Source of the DNA: Liopterus haemorrhoidalis
Lineage: Eukaryota; Arthropoda; Insecta; Coleoptera; Dytiscidae
Length of the DNA stretch: 64,000 bases
Reading direction: 5' to 3'
Assembly (NCBI GenBank): GCA_963971575.1
Contig: OZ020611.1
Span: 241,638,654 to 241,702,653 of the forward strand
Under the pieces are notes generated by a model that was given only the letters and a program-made list of their open reading frames with translations, did not search any database and was not told the origin of the DNA. The position numbers and the translations under genes were made by a program. Position 1 is the stretch's first letter. Every line of letters begins with the position of its first letter. This document shows, piece after piece, positions 58,068 to 61,966 of this stretch.

Positions 58068-59647
58068 TCGGTAAAAATTGTAGCCAAACGGCTAAACCTA
58101 GAGAGTTAAAATTTTGCATGCTTATACAACTCTTTGACCCGCACATAGGAAAAATACTTAAACATCTAAAAAACATATCCCGCTAAAAATATAAACAAAT
58201 ATGTGTTCATCGAAAAAAAAATTCTGAGTAGGGTATCAAATGAAAGCCCTTGGTACGTGGATTAACGATCAAATTTTTATTTTTGTAAAATAAATTATTT
58301 TTAAGCGATTTGCCAAAATACTGCAAAAAATTTTTTGTCCCACACCCTGTAACCCAGATGGTTTCTTCCCAGATCTGAAAAAATTCTAAGTAATGTACAT
58401 TGGTGTGAACCGGAATAGTTGGAAAAAAACGCATTTTTTGTGATTTTTGGCTAATAACGTACACAAGTTATAGCTTTGTAACACGCCACACTGTAACGTG
58501 TATGCTGGTCTAGTGGTATTAGACGCTGATTTTTCACCCAAGTAACCCGATCCGAAAGGGATCGAACCCTGTGAGAAGAAGAGACTATATTATTTTTTGT
58601 TTTTTTTTTTAATTTTTATATTGTTTAATTTATTTTTTCAAAATTCTAGTTATATTTTGGCAAATGTTGCATTTAATTTTTAAAAGCGTAAATTTAATAG
58701 CCAGTGGAAATTGTTTAAATTATAATTTAATTCTGTTTCAATGTACACGAAATCAGACGGGCGGAACTTATAACAACCAATGGAAGCCATAGGCGCAATT
58801 TTTAAAATTCTGAATGAACCTTGCTATATAAAAAAAAAAATACTGCACATATTTACAAACCTAAATAATGGTATTAGGCGTTCGAATTAAAATTAACAAA
58901 AAAAATATTTTAATATAAAATTTGTTTTCGCATCCAAAATAATCATCATTCACTTACTAAATACCTGCAAAACCCTGAAATGTGTGAAAATTCACACTTC
59001 ACATCAATTTTTCCGATTACCAAACGCGATTTTTTACGATTTTTTTTCAATTTTTTGACTTTAAAGTCGTACCAAAAATTTAAAACTCAATTTAATAAAA
59101 AAAAAAACTCGACAGCACTACCTGAAGAAACTTTTAAACTAACCAAAACTTTTTGAATTATATGTTTCAGATGATTGTGTCACTAGATATCGTGTACACC
59201 GCAAATCAACTTTTTGGAGTGTTTACTAAAAAATGACGCCAATGGCTCATTTTTCAATATTTTTCAATAAAAATTTAACGCAATACTCTTCAAGTGTTGT
59301 TCTTTAAGATAGACTTTCACCCATTTAGCTTACCTTTACCAGATTTCCACAAATCGTTCTTAAAAATATGCTTAAAAAATGCAAAATTAACCATACCCCC
59401 CCTTAATTCCATGGCATTATAGACGCCATTTATTTTCGATCATTTTGTATTTGAAATGTGGAAAAATTCACACATTACATTAATTTTTTAACAAAACTTT
59501 TTGACGCTAGTCTGGACAGTTTTTCAAACCTCATAAGTAAGATGTGTTATTATTAATTTTTATTAATTTTATTTATTTACAGCCACTATTATGATGGGAG
59601 AATTATTGAACTACACCCAAAAGAGTCATATAAGAAAACTAAAGTGA
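30673..59647 (+). CDS. 1-acyl-sn-glycerol-3-phosphate acyltransferase (AGPAT3/4 type), six coding exons
   Basis: Makes phosphatidic acid by acylating lysophosphatidic acid at sn-2, normally in the ER membrane. Exons 30,673-30,889, 47,171-47,343, 50,181-50,342, 53,429-53,767, 56,850-57,078 and 59,583-59,647 join in frame to 395 codons including TGA (394 aa; mammalian AGPAT3/4 are about 376-378). N-terminal hydrophobic anchor at residues about 28-55; acyltransferase motif I NHTYDVD (NHX4D, His110, Asp115); motif II region GWIWYFGDMMFMERSF; motif III FPEGTR (188-193); motif IV GLPVLKHHLIPRTKG; two hydrophobic C-terminal segments. The exon 1/2 junction codon (C+AA, Gln) aligns with SLWSQ...LEWW of mammalian AGPAT3. 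All introns are GT-AG. No frame break in any exon, so it looks functional. Earlier 5' UTR exons were not located. Confidence 0.95.
30949..31150 (+). other. tRNA-like segment next to a HINE 5' end remnant
   Basis: GTGACTCCGTGGTTTAATACG (box A-like) and GGTTTCGAATCCC (box B) at about 30,953-31,003. They are followed by AGGATTTCGTAGGTATGTCC, a decayed HINE start. It lies at the very beginning of AGPAT intron 1. Confidence 0.45.
31219..33266 (+). pseudogene. LINE reverse-transcriptase C-terminal part with (ATT)n tail, interrupted by H7
   Basis: Translation gives LKDEIKIMNEYFEKNRLKLD, LVDKYKYLGVVLDRKLKFK, QKCQYKALRVILKCDKY, then LDISSYLEF and DYLRIRI. After H7 it resumes with LTLYNQLSKEIKDIERYKLF and a stop at about 33,137. 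In-frame stops (31,334; 31,458; 31,498) show decay before or after insertion. The 3' end is AATAAAGATATT and (ATT)n at 33,240-33,266. 5'-truncated; a different family from the LINE at 61,936. Removing H7 joins AGCAGTGTTTT to CTAAAGG in frame. Confidence 0.8.
31909..33028 (+). mobile_element. HINE-like repeat H7, inserted in a LINE
   Basis: (TCTG)n about seven units (31,963-31,990). Module about 32,468-32,546 of the same tRNA-Glu-like type as H2 (TGGTGGTCTAGTGGCTC). The 3' block is also the H2 type (GTTCATTTTGCCGTGG). The ends lie in T-runs with no longer duplication, and the host LINE frame resumes exactly. Confidence 0.9.
33340..33450 (+). other. Short HINE microsatellite-block fragment
   Basis: TCTGTCTGTCTGTCCGGTAG, GTAGCCAAATGAC and GAAATTTGGCTTGC correspond to the block just after the (TCTG)n tract of intact copies. 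No ends are present. Confidence 0.6.
33718..34660 (+). mobile_element. Old HINE-like copy with internal threefold duplication
   Basis: Begins AGGGTTTTGTAGGTATGACC but is diverged. The stretch from the A-rich block through AGTAATGTACATTG...GGAATAGTTCAACAGGA recurs three times (about 33,840-34,100, 34,130-34,370 and 34,380-34,630). No module or 3' end survives. Confidence 0.6.
34759..35183. mobile_element. hAT MITE with CAGAGCC ends and CACTT minisatellite
   Basis: Left CAGAGCCGGCGCTGACGGG and right (inverted) CAGAGCCAGTGCAAGGG, with a perfect 8-bp duplication TATAAACA (34,751-34,758 and 35,184-35,191). The interior has four units of the CACTT minisatellite (34,870-35,080). 425 bp. Confidence 0.92.
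35373..35621 (+). mobile_element. tRNA-derived SINE
   Basis: Box A-like GTGGGCGAGCGCATTAAG and box B-like GGTCGGTGGTTTGAGCCTCC about 70 bp apart, then a body with CATCCAGGTGTAGGAGCTCG and an A-rich tail. The direct repeat AGTGTTC flanks it (35,366-35,372 and 35,622-35,628). The box spacing is longer than in a tRNA, as in many SINEs. Confidence 0.8.
35735..35854 (+). other. HINE microsatellite-block remnant
   Basis: TTTATCTGTCTGTCTGTCTGG and a decayed continuation lie directly before H8. The two may be parts of one rearranged copy. Confidence 0.4.
35855..36884 (+). mobile_element. HINE-like repeat H8 with nested hAT-like insert
   Basis: The 5' end is followed by CCCTTATATCGTCTTATACC, so the (TCTG)n tract and following block are deleted. 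tRNA-like module 36,181-36,251, 71 bp (GCTTGCATGGTGAATGGTTA, GGGTTCGCTACC). The 3' motif and hairpin are at 36,832-36,884. The insert 36,543-36,806 is flanked by AATAATCA. Confidence 0.85.
36543..36806. mobile_element. Short hAT-like insertion in H8
   Basis: Starts CAGTGGCGCGCCAACG and ends CCTAGGGTTGGCG. The 8-bp AATAATCA occurs on both sides, and intact HINE copies show the uninterrupted AAATAATCATCATT. No ORF. Confidence 0.8.
36926..36980 (+). repeat. Second HINE 3' end directly after H8
   Basis: AAATACCTACAAAACCCTGA, hairpin GTGTGAAAATTCACAC and CATCAATTTTTT follow H8 after about 40 bp, without a body. Confidence 0.8.
37268..37731. mobile_element. Probable hAT remnant with GATTCGTTC repeats
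   Basis: Starts CAGTGGCGGCTGTTCC. The interior has several AAGATTCGTTCTTTTGGAAC-like words and the palindrome TCGTTCGCGAACGA near 37,710. It is bounded on the right by the next hAT element. Confidence 0.45.
37781..37972 (-). pseudogene. hAT transposase N-terminal remnant (zinc finger MYM-type 1-like)
   Basis: 63 codons: MNTVKSLLEIPFNRRTLEEK, DIKKLGRPTPNL, NYNYKRQFNRVLYD. This matches, from memory, the start of the TTF/MYM zinc-finger region of ZMYM1-like hAT proteins common in insects, where a WLCGC zinc-finger start follows. Here WL is replaced by LLNT-stop. No catalytic part remains in this element. A separate C-terminal piece of this class is at 44,936-45,638. Confidence 0.6.
38370..39410 (-). 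mobile_element. HINE-like repeat H9
   Basis: Complete minus-strand copy, (TCTG)n about ten units at 39,316-39,357. The tRNA-like module is about 38,793-38,874 on the minus strand (GTGGCGTGGTTGGA, GGTTCGAATCC), the same type as H10. Confidence 0.9.
39708..40264. mobile_element. TIR element rich in TCAATTAATTGA palindromes
   Basis: Inverted ends GGTTTTACACGATTCAATTA and (inverted) AGTTTTACACAGTTCAATTA. At least six TCAATTAATTGA or TTGATCAATTAATTGA words cluster near both ends. No ORF. Confidence 0.7.
40361..41467 (+). mobile_element. HINE-like repeat H10
   Basis: Longest (TCTG)n of the family (about 23 units, 40,412-40,503). tRNA-like module about 40,979-41,058 with GTGGCGTGGTTGGA and GGTTCGAATCC. 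Intact inverted subterminal motif and 3' hairpin. Confidence 0.92.
41468..42015. other. AT-rich stretch without recognised gene
   Basis: No element ends or coding pattern. Confidence 0.4.
42016..42085 (+). repeat. Duplicated scrap of the following pseudogene
   Basis: Matches 42,341-42,410 (CCACATTTCACTGTACATAT, GGAGAAGAATGCA) with a few changes. Confidence 0.75.
42160..42717 (+). pseudogene. GERFHQD-family ORF, copy 1 (unknown function)
   Basis: Frame: KIIFPPLHIKLGLMKQFVKA, FKYISETFQSLSNEKL, GIFDGPQIRK, SFVALIKNFLGNKKAE, HHLGCNMSVKLHFLNSHLD. Then, through three stop codons (42,535, 42,571 and 42,619), GERFHQDLKEMERRY and MMADYCWSIKRDL, ending about 42,720 with KRPFNP. The second member on the minus strand at 60,403-60,830 has the same motif order. 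It is a repeated ORF family with no function I can name; likely transposon-borne. Decayed in this copy. Confidence 0.65.
43095..43136 (+). repeat. Solo HINE 3' end
   Basis: GTGTGAAAATTCACAC hairpin and TTCACATTAATTTTTA only, no body upstream. Confidence 0.75.
43250..44437 (-). mobile_element. HINE-like repeat H11 with nested piggyBac-type MITE
   Basis: Complete minus-strand copy, (TCTG)n about eight units at 44,355-44,388. The 3' block is the second type (GGCGGCATGCTGAG). tRNA-like module about 43,540-43,612 (minus: GATAGCGTAATGGTTAGAGC and CGAGTTCGAG). Contains 43,777-44,042. Confidence 0.88.
43777..44042. mobile_element. piggyBac-type MITE, 266 bp
   Basis: TTAA duplications at 43,773-43,776 and 44,043-44,046; 13-bp TIRs CCCCTTAACGCAC and GTGCGTTAAGGGG. 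A subterminal hairpin CCCGAG-CGTAA-CTCGGG lies next to the left end. The other HINE copies show the single TTAA of the empty site (TAGTTTAAACC). Confidence 0.93.
44936..45638 (+). pseudogene. hAT transposase C-terminal part (ZMYM1-like), truncated
   Basis: Frame pieces: TSFDFLVS-stop-VIWYDLLNEV, DIGTANSHLKGLLIFFEDYR, INAKEFAAELEIEPKF, FSYEGTDEPISSAEEHFRIK, FKKGFEIYHHHEYLFGLLYT, then, after stops, EYIYKNNLFELYPIFVTVLK and IPVTVASAERSFSKLRR. The last segment is the hAT dimerisation motif (VASAERSFSKLK). The end is cut off by a family G repeat fragment at 45,635. A dead copy, parent of the kind that could mobilise the elements at 18,233 and 37,732. Confidence 0.8.
45635..45815 (+). repeat. Family G repeat fragment
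   Basis: TTGAGGTCCCTACATAACG, GTCT/GTGT tract, GTACACGTGCAGAACAAATT and AAGCTT. Corresponds to the centre of 588-1,146. Confidence 0.85.
45830..46047 (-). mobile_element. Decayed HINE 5' end fragment
   Basis: Minus strand: ATACCTACAAAACTCTAAAA end at about 46,045, then block remnants to ACAAATGTGTATTTAATG. Lacks everything past the A-rich block. Confidence 0.7.
46346..47022 (-). mobile_element. hAT element relic with CCAGTGGTTCTTAA ends
   Basis: TIRs CCAGTGGTTCTTAACG and (inverted) CCAGTGGTTCTTAACCG, flanks CCTATAAG and TCTATTAG (6 of 8). On the minus strand about 46,725-46,640 reads RTLSRIGKAALETLLPFATSYL-stop, an hAT C-terminal pattern (LLPFATTYLCE). Strongly decayed. Confidence 0.75.
47171..47343 (+). 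CDS. AGPAT exon 2
   Basis: Acceptor TTTGTTTCAG at 47,170, donor GGA|GTAATT at 47,344. Reads CLFLAEWWAGIEMEVYID, then the catalytic motif VMNHTYDVDWIMGYMF. Phase 1 in, phase 0 out. Confidence 0.93.
47416..48684. mobile_element. TIR element in AGPAT intron 2
   Basis: Inverted ends AAGATTATTAAAGTAAAGGT and (inverted) AAGATTATTAAAATATAAGG, both continuing TTGTCTCTTAAC. No transposase. It contains the MITE 47,949-48,278. Class unknown. Confidence 0.7.
47949..48278. mobile_element. Tc1/mariner-like MITE, 330 bp
   Basis: Perfect TIRs of about 28 bp starting TAGTCCGTTCAAAGGTGAGT, flanked by TA. The interior is non-coding. Perfect ends suggest recent insertion. Confidence 0.9.
48700..50170. other. 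AGPAT intron 2 remainder
   Basis: A hAT-type end GCAGTGGCGTATTCAGAGG at about 48,839 without a found partner. Otherwise non-coding. Confidence 0.4.
50181..50342 (+). CDS. AGPAT exon 3
   Basis: Acceptor TTTTTTTGTTTTAG at 50,180, donor ATG|GTAAGT at 50,343. 54 codons in phase 0: NCKSYIKKALFYIPIVGWIW, GDMMFMERSFEKDKK, SEIVDYPSPGM. Contains the acyltransferase block II region. Confidence 0.93.
50438..51889 (-). mobile_element. Long-TIR transposon, copy 2, in AGPAT intron 3
   Basis: TIRs of about 430 bp starting TAGTCYRAGAGCTAGCAACG, 3-bp duplication ATA (50,435-50,437 and 51,890-51,892). No GT-repeat insertion, unlike copy 1. The small spliced ORF is on the minus strand: MSEEKEKCVFCSDK at about 51,330, an intron with a ACAG acceptor, then the acidic exon ending DIDILL-type at about 51,140. 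Confidence 0.88.
51137..51334 (-). CDS. Small acidic ORF of the long-TIR element, copy 2
   Basis: Same plan as 15,710-15,941: short first exon with CVFCSDK, GT donor after DKA, pyrimidine-rich intron, acceptor, then VLENDDTSEYNNNNDIRSDN and an aspartate-rich end. The C-terminus is shortened by a deletion that removes the FYCDRIIQ end of copy 1. Function unknown. Confidence 0.4.
51895..53190 (-). pseudogene. I-type LINE 3' part: RNase H domain and 3' UTR, frameshifted
   Basis: Minus strand: RPRTFDILGDIDFNMPEM, EDTIIFTDGSKSGTRVGCAF (first RNase H Asp), SVYTAELYAIFKAL (Glu), VILTDSLSTLNSI (Asp), then in a second frame FCIPGHVGIKGNEAADAASK (His/Asp motif) and GDVKPWGSSCRINRREE to the stop at 52,115. 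At least two frame changes (about 52,900 and 52,610). An RNase H after the reverse transcriptase is typical of I/Jockey-group LINEs. The 3' UTR ends in an (AAAT)n-type tail at 51,907-51,935. 5'-truncated, in AGPAT intron 3, antisense. Confidence 0.85.
53429..53767 (+). CDS. AGPAT exon 4
   Basis: Acceptor ATTTTCAG at 53,428, donor AAG|GTAATT at 53,768. 113 codons, phase 0: LVLFPEGTRITPEKYEQSV (motif III), GLPVLKHHLIPRTKGFLTSL (motif IV), GGFYDITLTF, then ENIPVDEKEAAQFLQDLFVK. Confidence 0.95.
54140..54700 (+). repeat. Family G repeat, copy 2
   Basis: Collinear with 588-1,146 from CCGCCAACATATATAAGG to GTGGCCACAGCTGATTTTT. (GTCT/GTCC)n at about 54,250-54,305. It directly abuts the Helitron end. 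Confidence 0.85.
54707..56456 (-). mobile_element. Helitron, copy 2, with helicase fragment
   Basis: 3' end GGGTACACTGCTAG at 54,707 (minus strand). 5' end near TTTATATATAAAAATG at 56,456, its first bases mutated from TC. It carries the helicase C-terminal fragment at 54,963-55,135. A segment of about 440 bp at about 55,690-56,130 (AGATTATATAAAGTAGCGCA ... TGCGCTATTTTGTAC) is absent from copy 1 and may be a further insertion. Lies in AGPAT intron 4. Confidence 0.85.
54963..55135 (-). pseudogene. Helitron Rep/Hel helicase C-terminal fragment
   Basis: Reads DLPFNFKSNQFSTKFCFLMT, IKKAQGQTLHVAGVDLNYE, then CFSHGQLYVTFSRI. These are the late PIF1-like helicase motifs of Helitron proteins (KSQGQTL and FSHGQLYVALSR). 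Neither the Rep domain nor the early Walker motifs are present. Confidence 0.88.
56460..56849. other. AGPAT intron 4 end with a small hairpin
   Basis: ATTAGTAATGCG-TCC-CGCATTACTAAT at about 56,487-56,513 is a 12-bp-arm palindrome. T-rich sequence precedes the exon 5 acceptor. Confidence 0.6.
56850..57078 (+). CDS. AGPAT exon 5
   Basis: Acceptor ATTTTTCAG at 56,849, donor G|GTATGT at 57,079. DKLQDSFHNTGDYFKESG, then hydrophobic FLNFFAWTFIILSKFLQYFF and LSCVITFIIV. Encodes most of the C-terminal membrane region. Ends phase 1. Confidence 0.93.
57170..57330. other. hAT-like end remnant
   Basis: GGTTTCCAGAGTGGTGGGCG and a G-run. The following CAATAAAATT...CTCAATTATTTTGT block is also found at about 39,580-39,640. 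Confidence 0.4.
57492..59402. mobile_element. TIR element with TTAA target duplication, containing H12
   Basis: TTAA at 57,488-57,491 and 59,403-59,406. Ends GGGGGGGGTATGGTATTTTT and (inverted) GGGGGGGTATGGTTAATTTT form imperfect TIRs of about 30 bp. The TTAA and C/G-run ends suggest the piggyBac group. Near 57,746-57,777 is a 15-bp-arm hairpin TTTTTCCTCTACTTA/TAAGTAGAGGAAAAA. Occupies most of AGPAT intron 5. Confidence 0.7.
57978..59012 (+). mobile_element. HINE-like repeat H12
   Basis: (TCTG)n about ten units at 58,031-58,068. tRNA-like module about 58,499-58,580: TGCTGGTCTAGTGGTATTAG (tRNA-Glu-like box A), ATTTTTCACCCA, GGGATCGAACCC (box B). Same type as H3. Intact hairpin and T-run at the 3' end. 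Confidence 0.9.
59452..59490 (+). repeat. Solo HINE 3' end
   Basis: GAAATGTGGAAAAATTCACACATTACATTAATTTTTT-like hairpin end (written in parts: AATGTGG, AAAAATTCACAC, ATTACATTAATTTTTT) with no body. Confidence 0.6.
59583..59647 (+). CDS. AGPAT exon 6 (last)
   Basis: Acceptor TATTTACAG at 59,582. Completes Ala374 and reads TIMMGELLNYTQKSHIRKLK, TGA at 59,645-59,647. The basic C-terminus is lysine/arginine-rich, as in an ER membrane protein tail. Confidence 0.9.
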
Positions 59648-59696
59648 ATTCAGTATTTGAATTTGTAAATAAGAATTTGTTCATTTTAATTTTTTA

Positions 59697-59702
59697 ATAA
59701 AG
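59697..59702 (+). terminator. Polyadenylation signal AATAAA of AGPAT
   Basis: AATAAA 50 bp after the stop codon, in TTTTTTAATAAAGTATTTTC, with a GT/T-rich stretch (AATGTGTTTT) downstream. Confidence 0.8.
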
Positions 59703-59739
59703 TATTTTCTGTTTTACAAAATGTGTTTTAATCCATGTC

Positions 59740-59792
59740 CTGGATAAAATGTCCCTGGATAAAATGTCCCTGGATAAAATGTCCCCAACTTA
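59740..59792 (+). repeat. 15-17-bp tandem repeat
   Basis: Three units of CCTGGATAAAATGTC. Confidence 0.9.
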
Positions 59793-59828
59793 AATGTTTC
59801 CAATTAATGGCGGAATTCATAATTGTAA

Positions 59829-60146
59829 TTATAATTGCTGTAATTGTTCCTTACAGTAATTAGATCTGATAAGCCGTTTTGACCGTTCTGACATGAAAAT
59901 ACAAAACCTTCTATTTCTTATCTCAAATCCGCAGAAGAAACAAGGACATGAGTTCGGTCTAGACAACTCTAGACTTTTAATATGTTTGAAGAACACAGAG
60001 TGCATAGTTTTACTCATGTGTTGTTTTGGCAACATGTCTATCTCCCCTGGTTTCACCGAACTGGTAACTCTGTTGTACTCCTCCCAAGAGAGTTGTACTC
60101 CAGCGTTTTCTCTGACGGGATCTGCCAGGTTAATTACACCGGTCAA
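59829..60146 (-). CDS. Unrecognised 105-aa ORF
   Basis: MTGVINLADPVRENAGVQLS, then SVKPGEIDMLPKQHMSK, SCPCFFCGFEIRNRRF. The composition is protein-like, with a C-x-C-x2-C pattern. It is downstream of and on the same strand as the GERFHQD-family pseudogene at 60,403-60,830, so it could belong to the same mobile unit. No family recognised. Could be a chance frame. Confidence 0.25.
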   Translation of the reverse strand: MTGVINLADPVRENAGVQLSWEEYNRVTSSVKPGEIDMLPKQHMSKTMHSVFFKHIKSLELSRPNSCPCFFCGFEIRNRRFCIFMSERSKRLIRSNYCKEQLQQL

Positions 60147-60402
60147 CAGGAATTTTGAGTGGGTTCTGCATATATGATTTTTATTTCTTCCACATTATTA
60201 ATTAAAGAAAAAATAGTTTTACCCGAAAAAGTTTGCTTTTGTAGCTATCAGAATGAAATTACGGATTTTAAGAAAATTTCCCTTTTTTCAGACCTTTATT
60301 GTATGTAAAAATAATACAAACTTTTGTTATGAATTTGAATCAGTTTTATTTACAAGAAAACCATTCGAAAAAAAACTACTGCAACAGAATATATAAAAAA
60401 GT

Positions 60403-60830
60403 TTAGAAATTATTGTTTTTCGTATTTCTTCTGTGATTGTATGGACTTTCTCGTATTAGCCCCCAAATATAGTCCCCCATCATACTCTCATTGTATTGCC
60501 CCTGATAACGACGTTCAAAGTCCATCACGTCTTGATGAAAACGTTCACCTTGTTCTTCCGTATAGGCTCCCATGTTATCTTTAAATTGGTCCAAGTACGC
60601 ATGCAACATATGCACTTTAAGGGACATTCTGCAACCCATGAGTTTAAAGTTATCAAGCATAGTTGCAATAAGCTCTTTGTAATTGTCTGCTCTGTTGTTT
60701 CCGAGAAAACCATGAACCACTGCTTTCAGGCTTTCCTTTCATGAGTATTCAGTATCTGTGAAAATTCGTCACTGGTCATTATTTTCTTTATTTGTGGTCC
60801 GACAAAAATAAAGGTAGCAAGAATATTTAG
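60403..60830 (-). pseudogene. GERFHQD-family ORF, copy 2 (unknown function)
   Basis: LATFIFVGPQIKKIMTSDEF, HERKA-stop-KAVVHGFLGNN, MGCRMSLKVHMLHAYLDQFK, EEQGERFHQDVMDFERRYQG, MMGDYIWGLIRES. One in-frame stop at about 60,738; the C-terminal 105 codons are otherwise open. Motif order equals 42,160-42,717, but the sequences differ clearly, so two subfamilies are present. Start not found. Confidence 0.65.
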
Positions 60831-60834
60831 TATA

Positions 60835-61560
60835 ACCGCCTATGCAAGGCGGTCGGAATCTCATGCATTCCTTCTGACTGGCGTCTTTTCATAGACAGTT
60901 CTACAAAAAGTTTAAAAGCTGTCCTTCTTCACAATGGAAATAAGAAAATTACGAAAGTGTGAAAATGGTGCTCGAGAGTTTAAAGTATGATGAGTATACC
61001 TGGCCAGTGATAGGGGATTTTAAGATGGTTGGATTTCTGATGGGATGCATTCCCATCAGAAATCCAACCATTCTCTTGTTTTGATAAATTCGCCGCAAAT
61101 GTAGTAGGATGAGTCTACATCGTGTTTACAACTTTTTTACGCCATTTTTTGGATCTGCCGCCACACAAAATGCGTTATATCGCTGCAATGCGCATGCGCA
61201 TACCAACTAAGAACCACGTAAGTGAAATGCCACTTGCTTTCCATCCGCTCGTCCCCTCCCTTACTTCATATAACGCGTTTCTCCTTATATGGTCATAAAA
61301 ATAAATAAATATATATTGATCGTTGTAAAATGTACAAAAGCAAAGTTTTTCAAAAATAAACGAAGGTTTTAGTTATTTTTCGATATAAAGAAACAGAAAA
61401 TAGTCATTAAAATAAAGACTCAAAAAAATATGTTTTTTTGTTGACCTGTGTTATCGTTGTTGCTCTTCGCGCTGCCTGGTAAAGAAACGCCCCTTTGCCA
61501 CTAAATTCGTACTCACTAACAAACTATAATAGTGGGTCCTGACTTATGTATTATTAATAT
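60835..61560. other. Non-coding stretch with a long perfect hairpin
   Basis: The inverted repeat 61,025-61,071 has 21-bp arms (ATGGTTGGATTTCTGATGGG...) and a 5-base loop TGCAT. Around 61,160-61,290, GCGTTATAT and ATATAACGCG occur in inverted orientation. Confidence 0.85.
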
Positions 61561-61932
61561 TATTATTATTATCTGCTAAGGGGACTTAATATCCTTCTCC
61601 TAATGTCGAGAACTAGACTTAGATATCCATTATCTCATGAAATAGAGCTAATCCTTTCTTTTATTCTTTTTTCCAAATGTATGTGTTATTATTTTTGATG
61701 CAGTTGTTGATTATGTAACAAAGAAATAAATATTATTGTTGGCTAATGTTCAATTAGACACTTGAGTTCAAAATCACATAATGTTTGTCATTTATTATTA
61801 TTATTTTTTTAATATAATTGCTAAATGTCATTGATGTTTTTCTCTCTGTAATTATTTTTTTTGTTAATGACGTATCTATTATTTTCAAGAAAAGCGAAAA
61901 TTGTCTATCTTGGAATGTAATAAATTTATGAA

Positions 61933-61935
<3 letters not shown>

Positions 61936-61966
<31 letters not shown>

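Noticed and set aside
30673..59647. AGPAT as a processed retrocopy or pseudogene
   Set aside because: Introns with consensus splice sites, an intact joined frame, intact catalytic motifs and a polyadenylation signal argue for a real gene.
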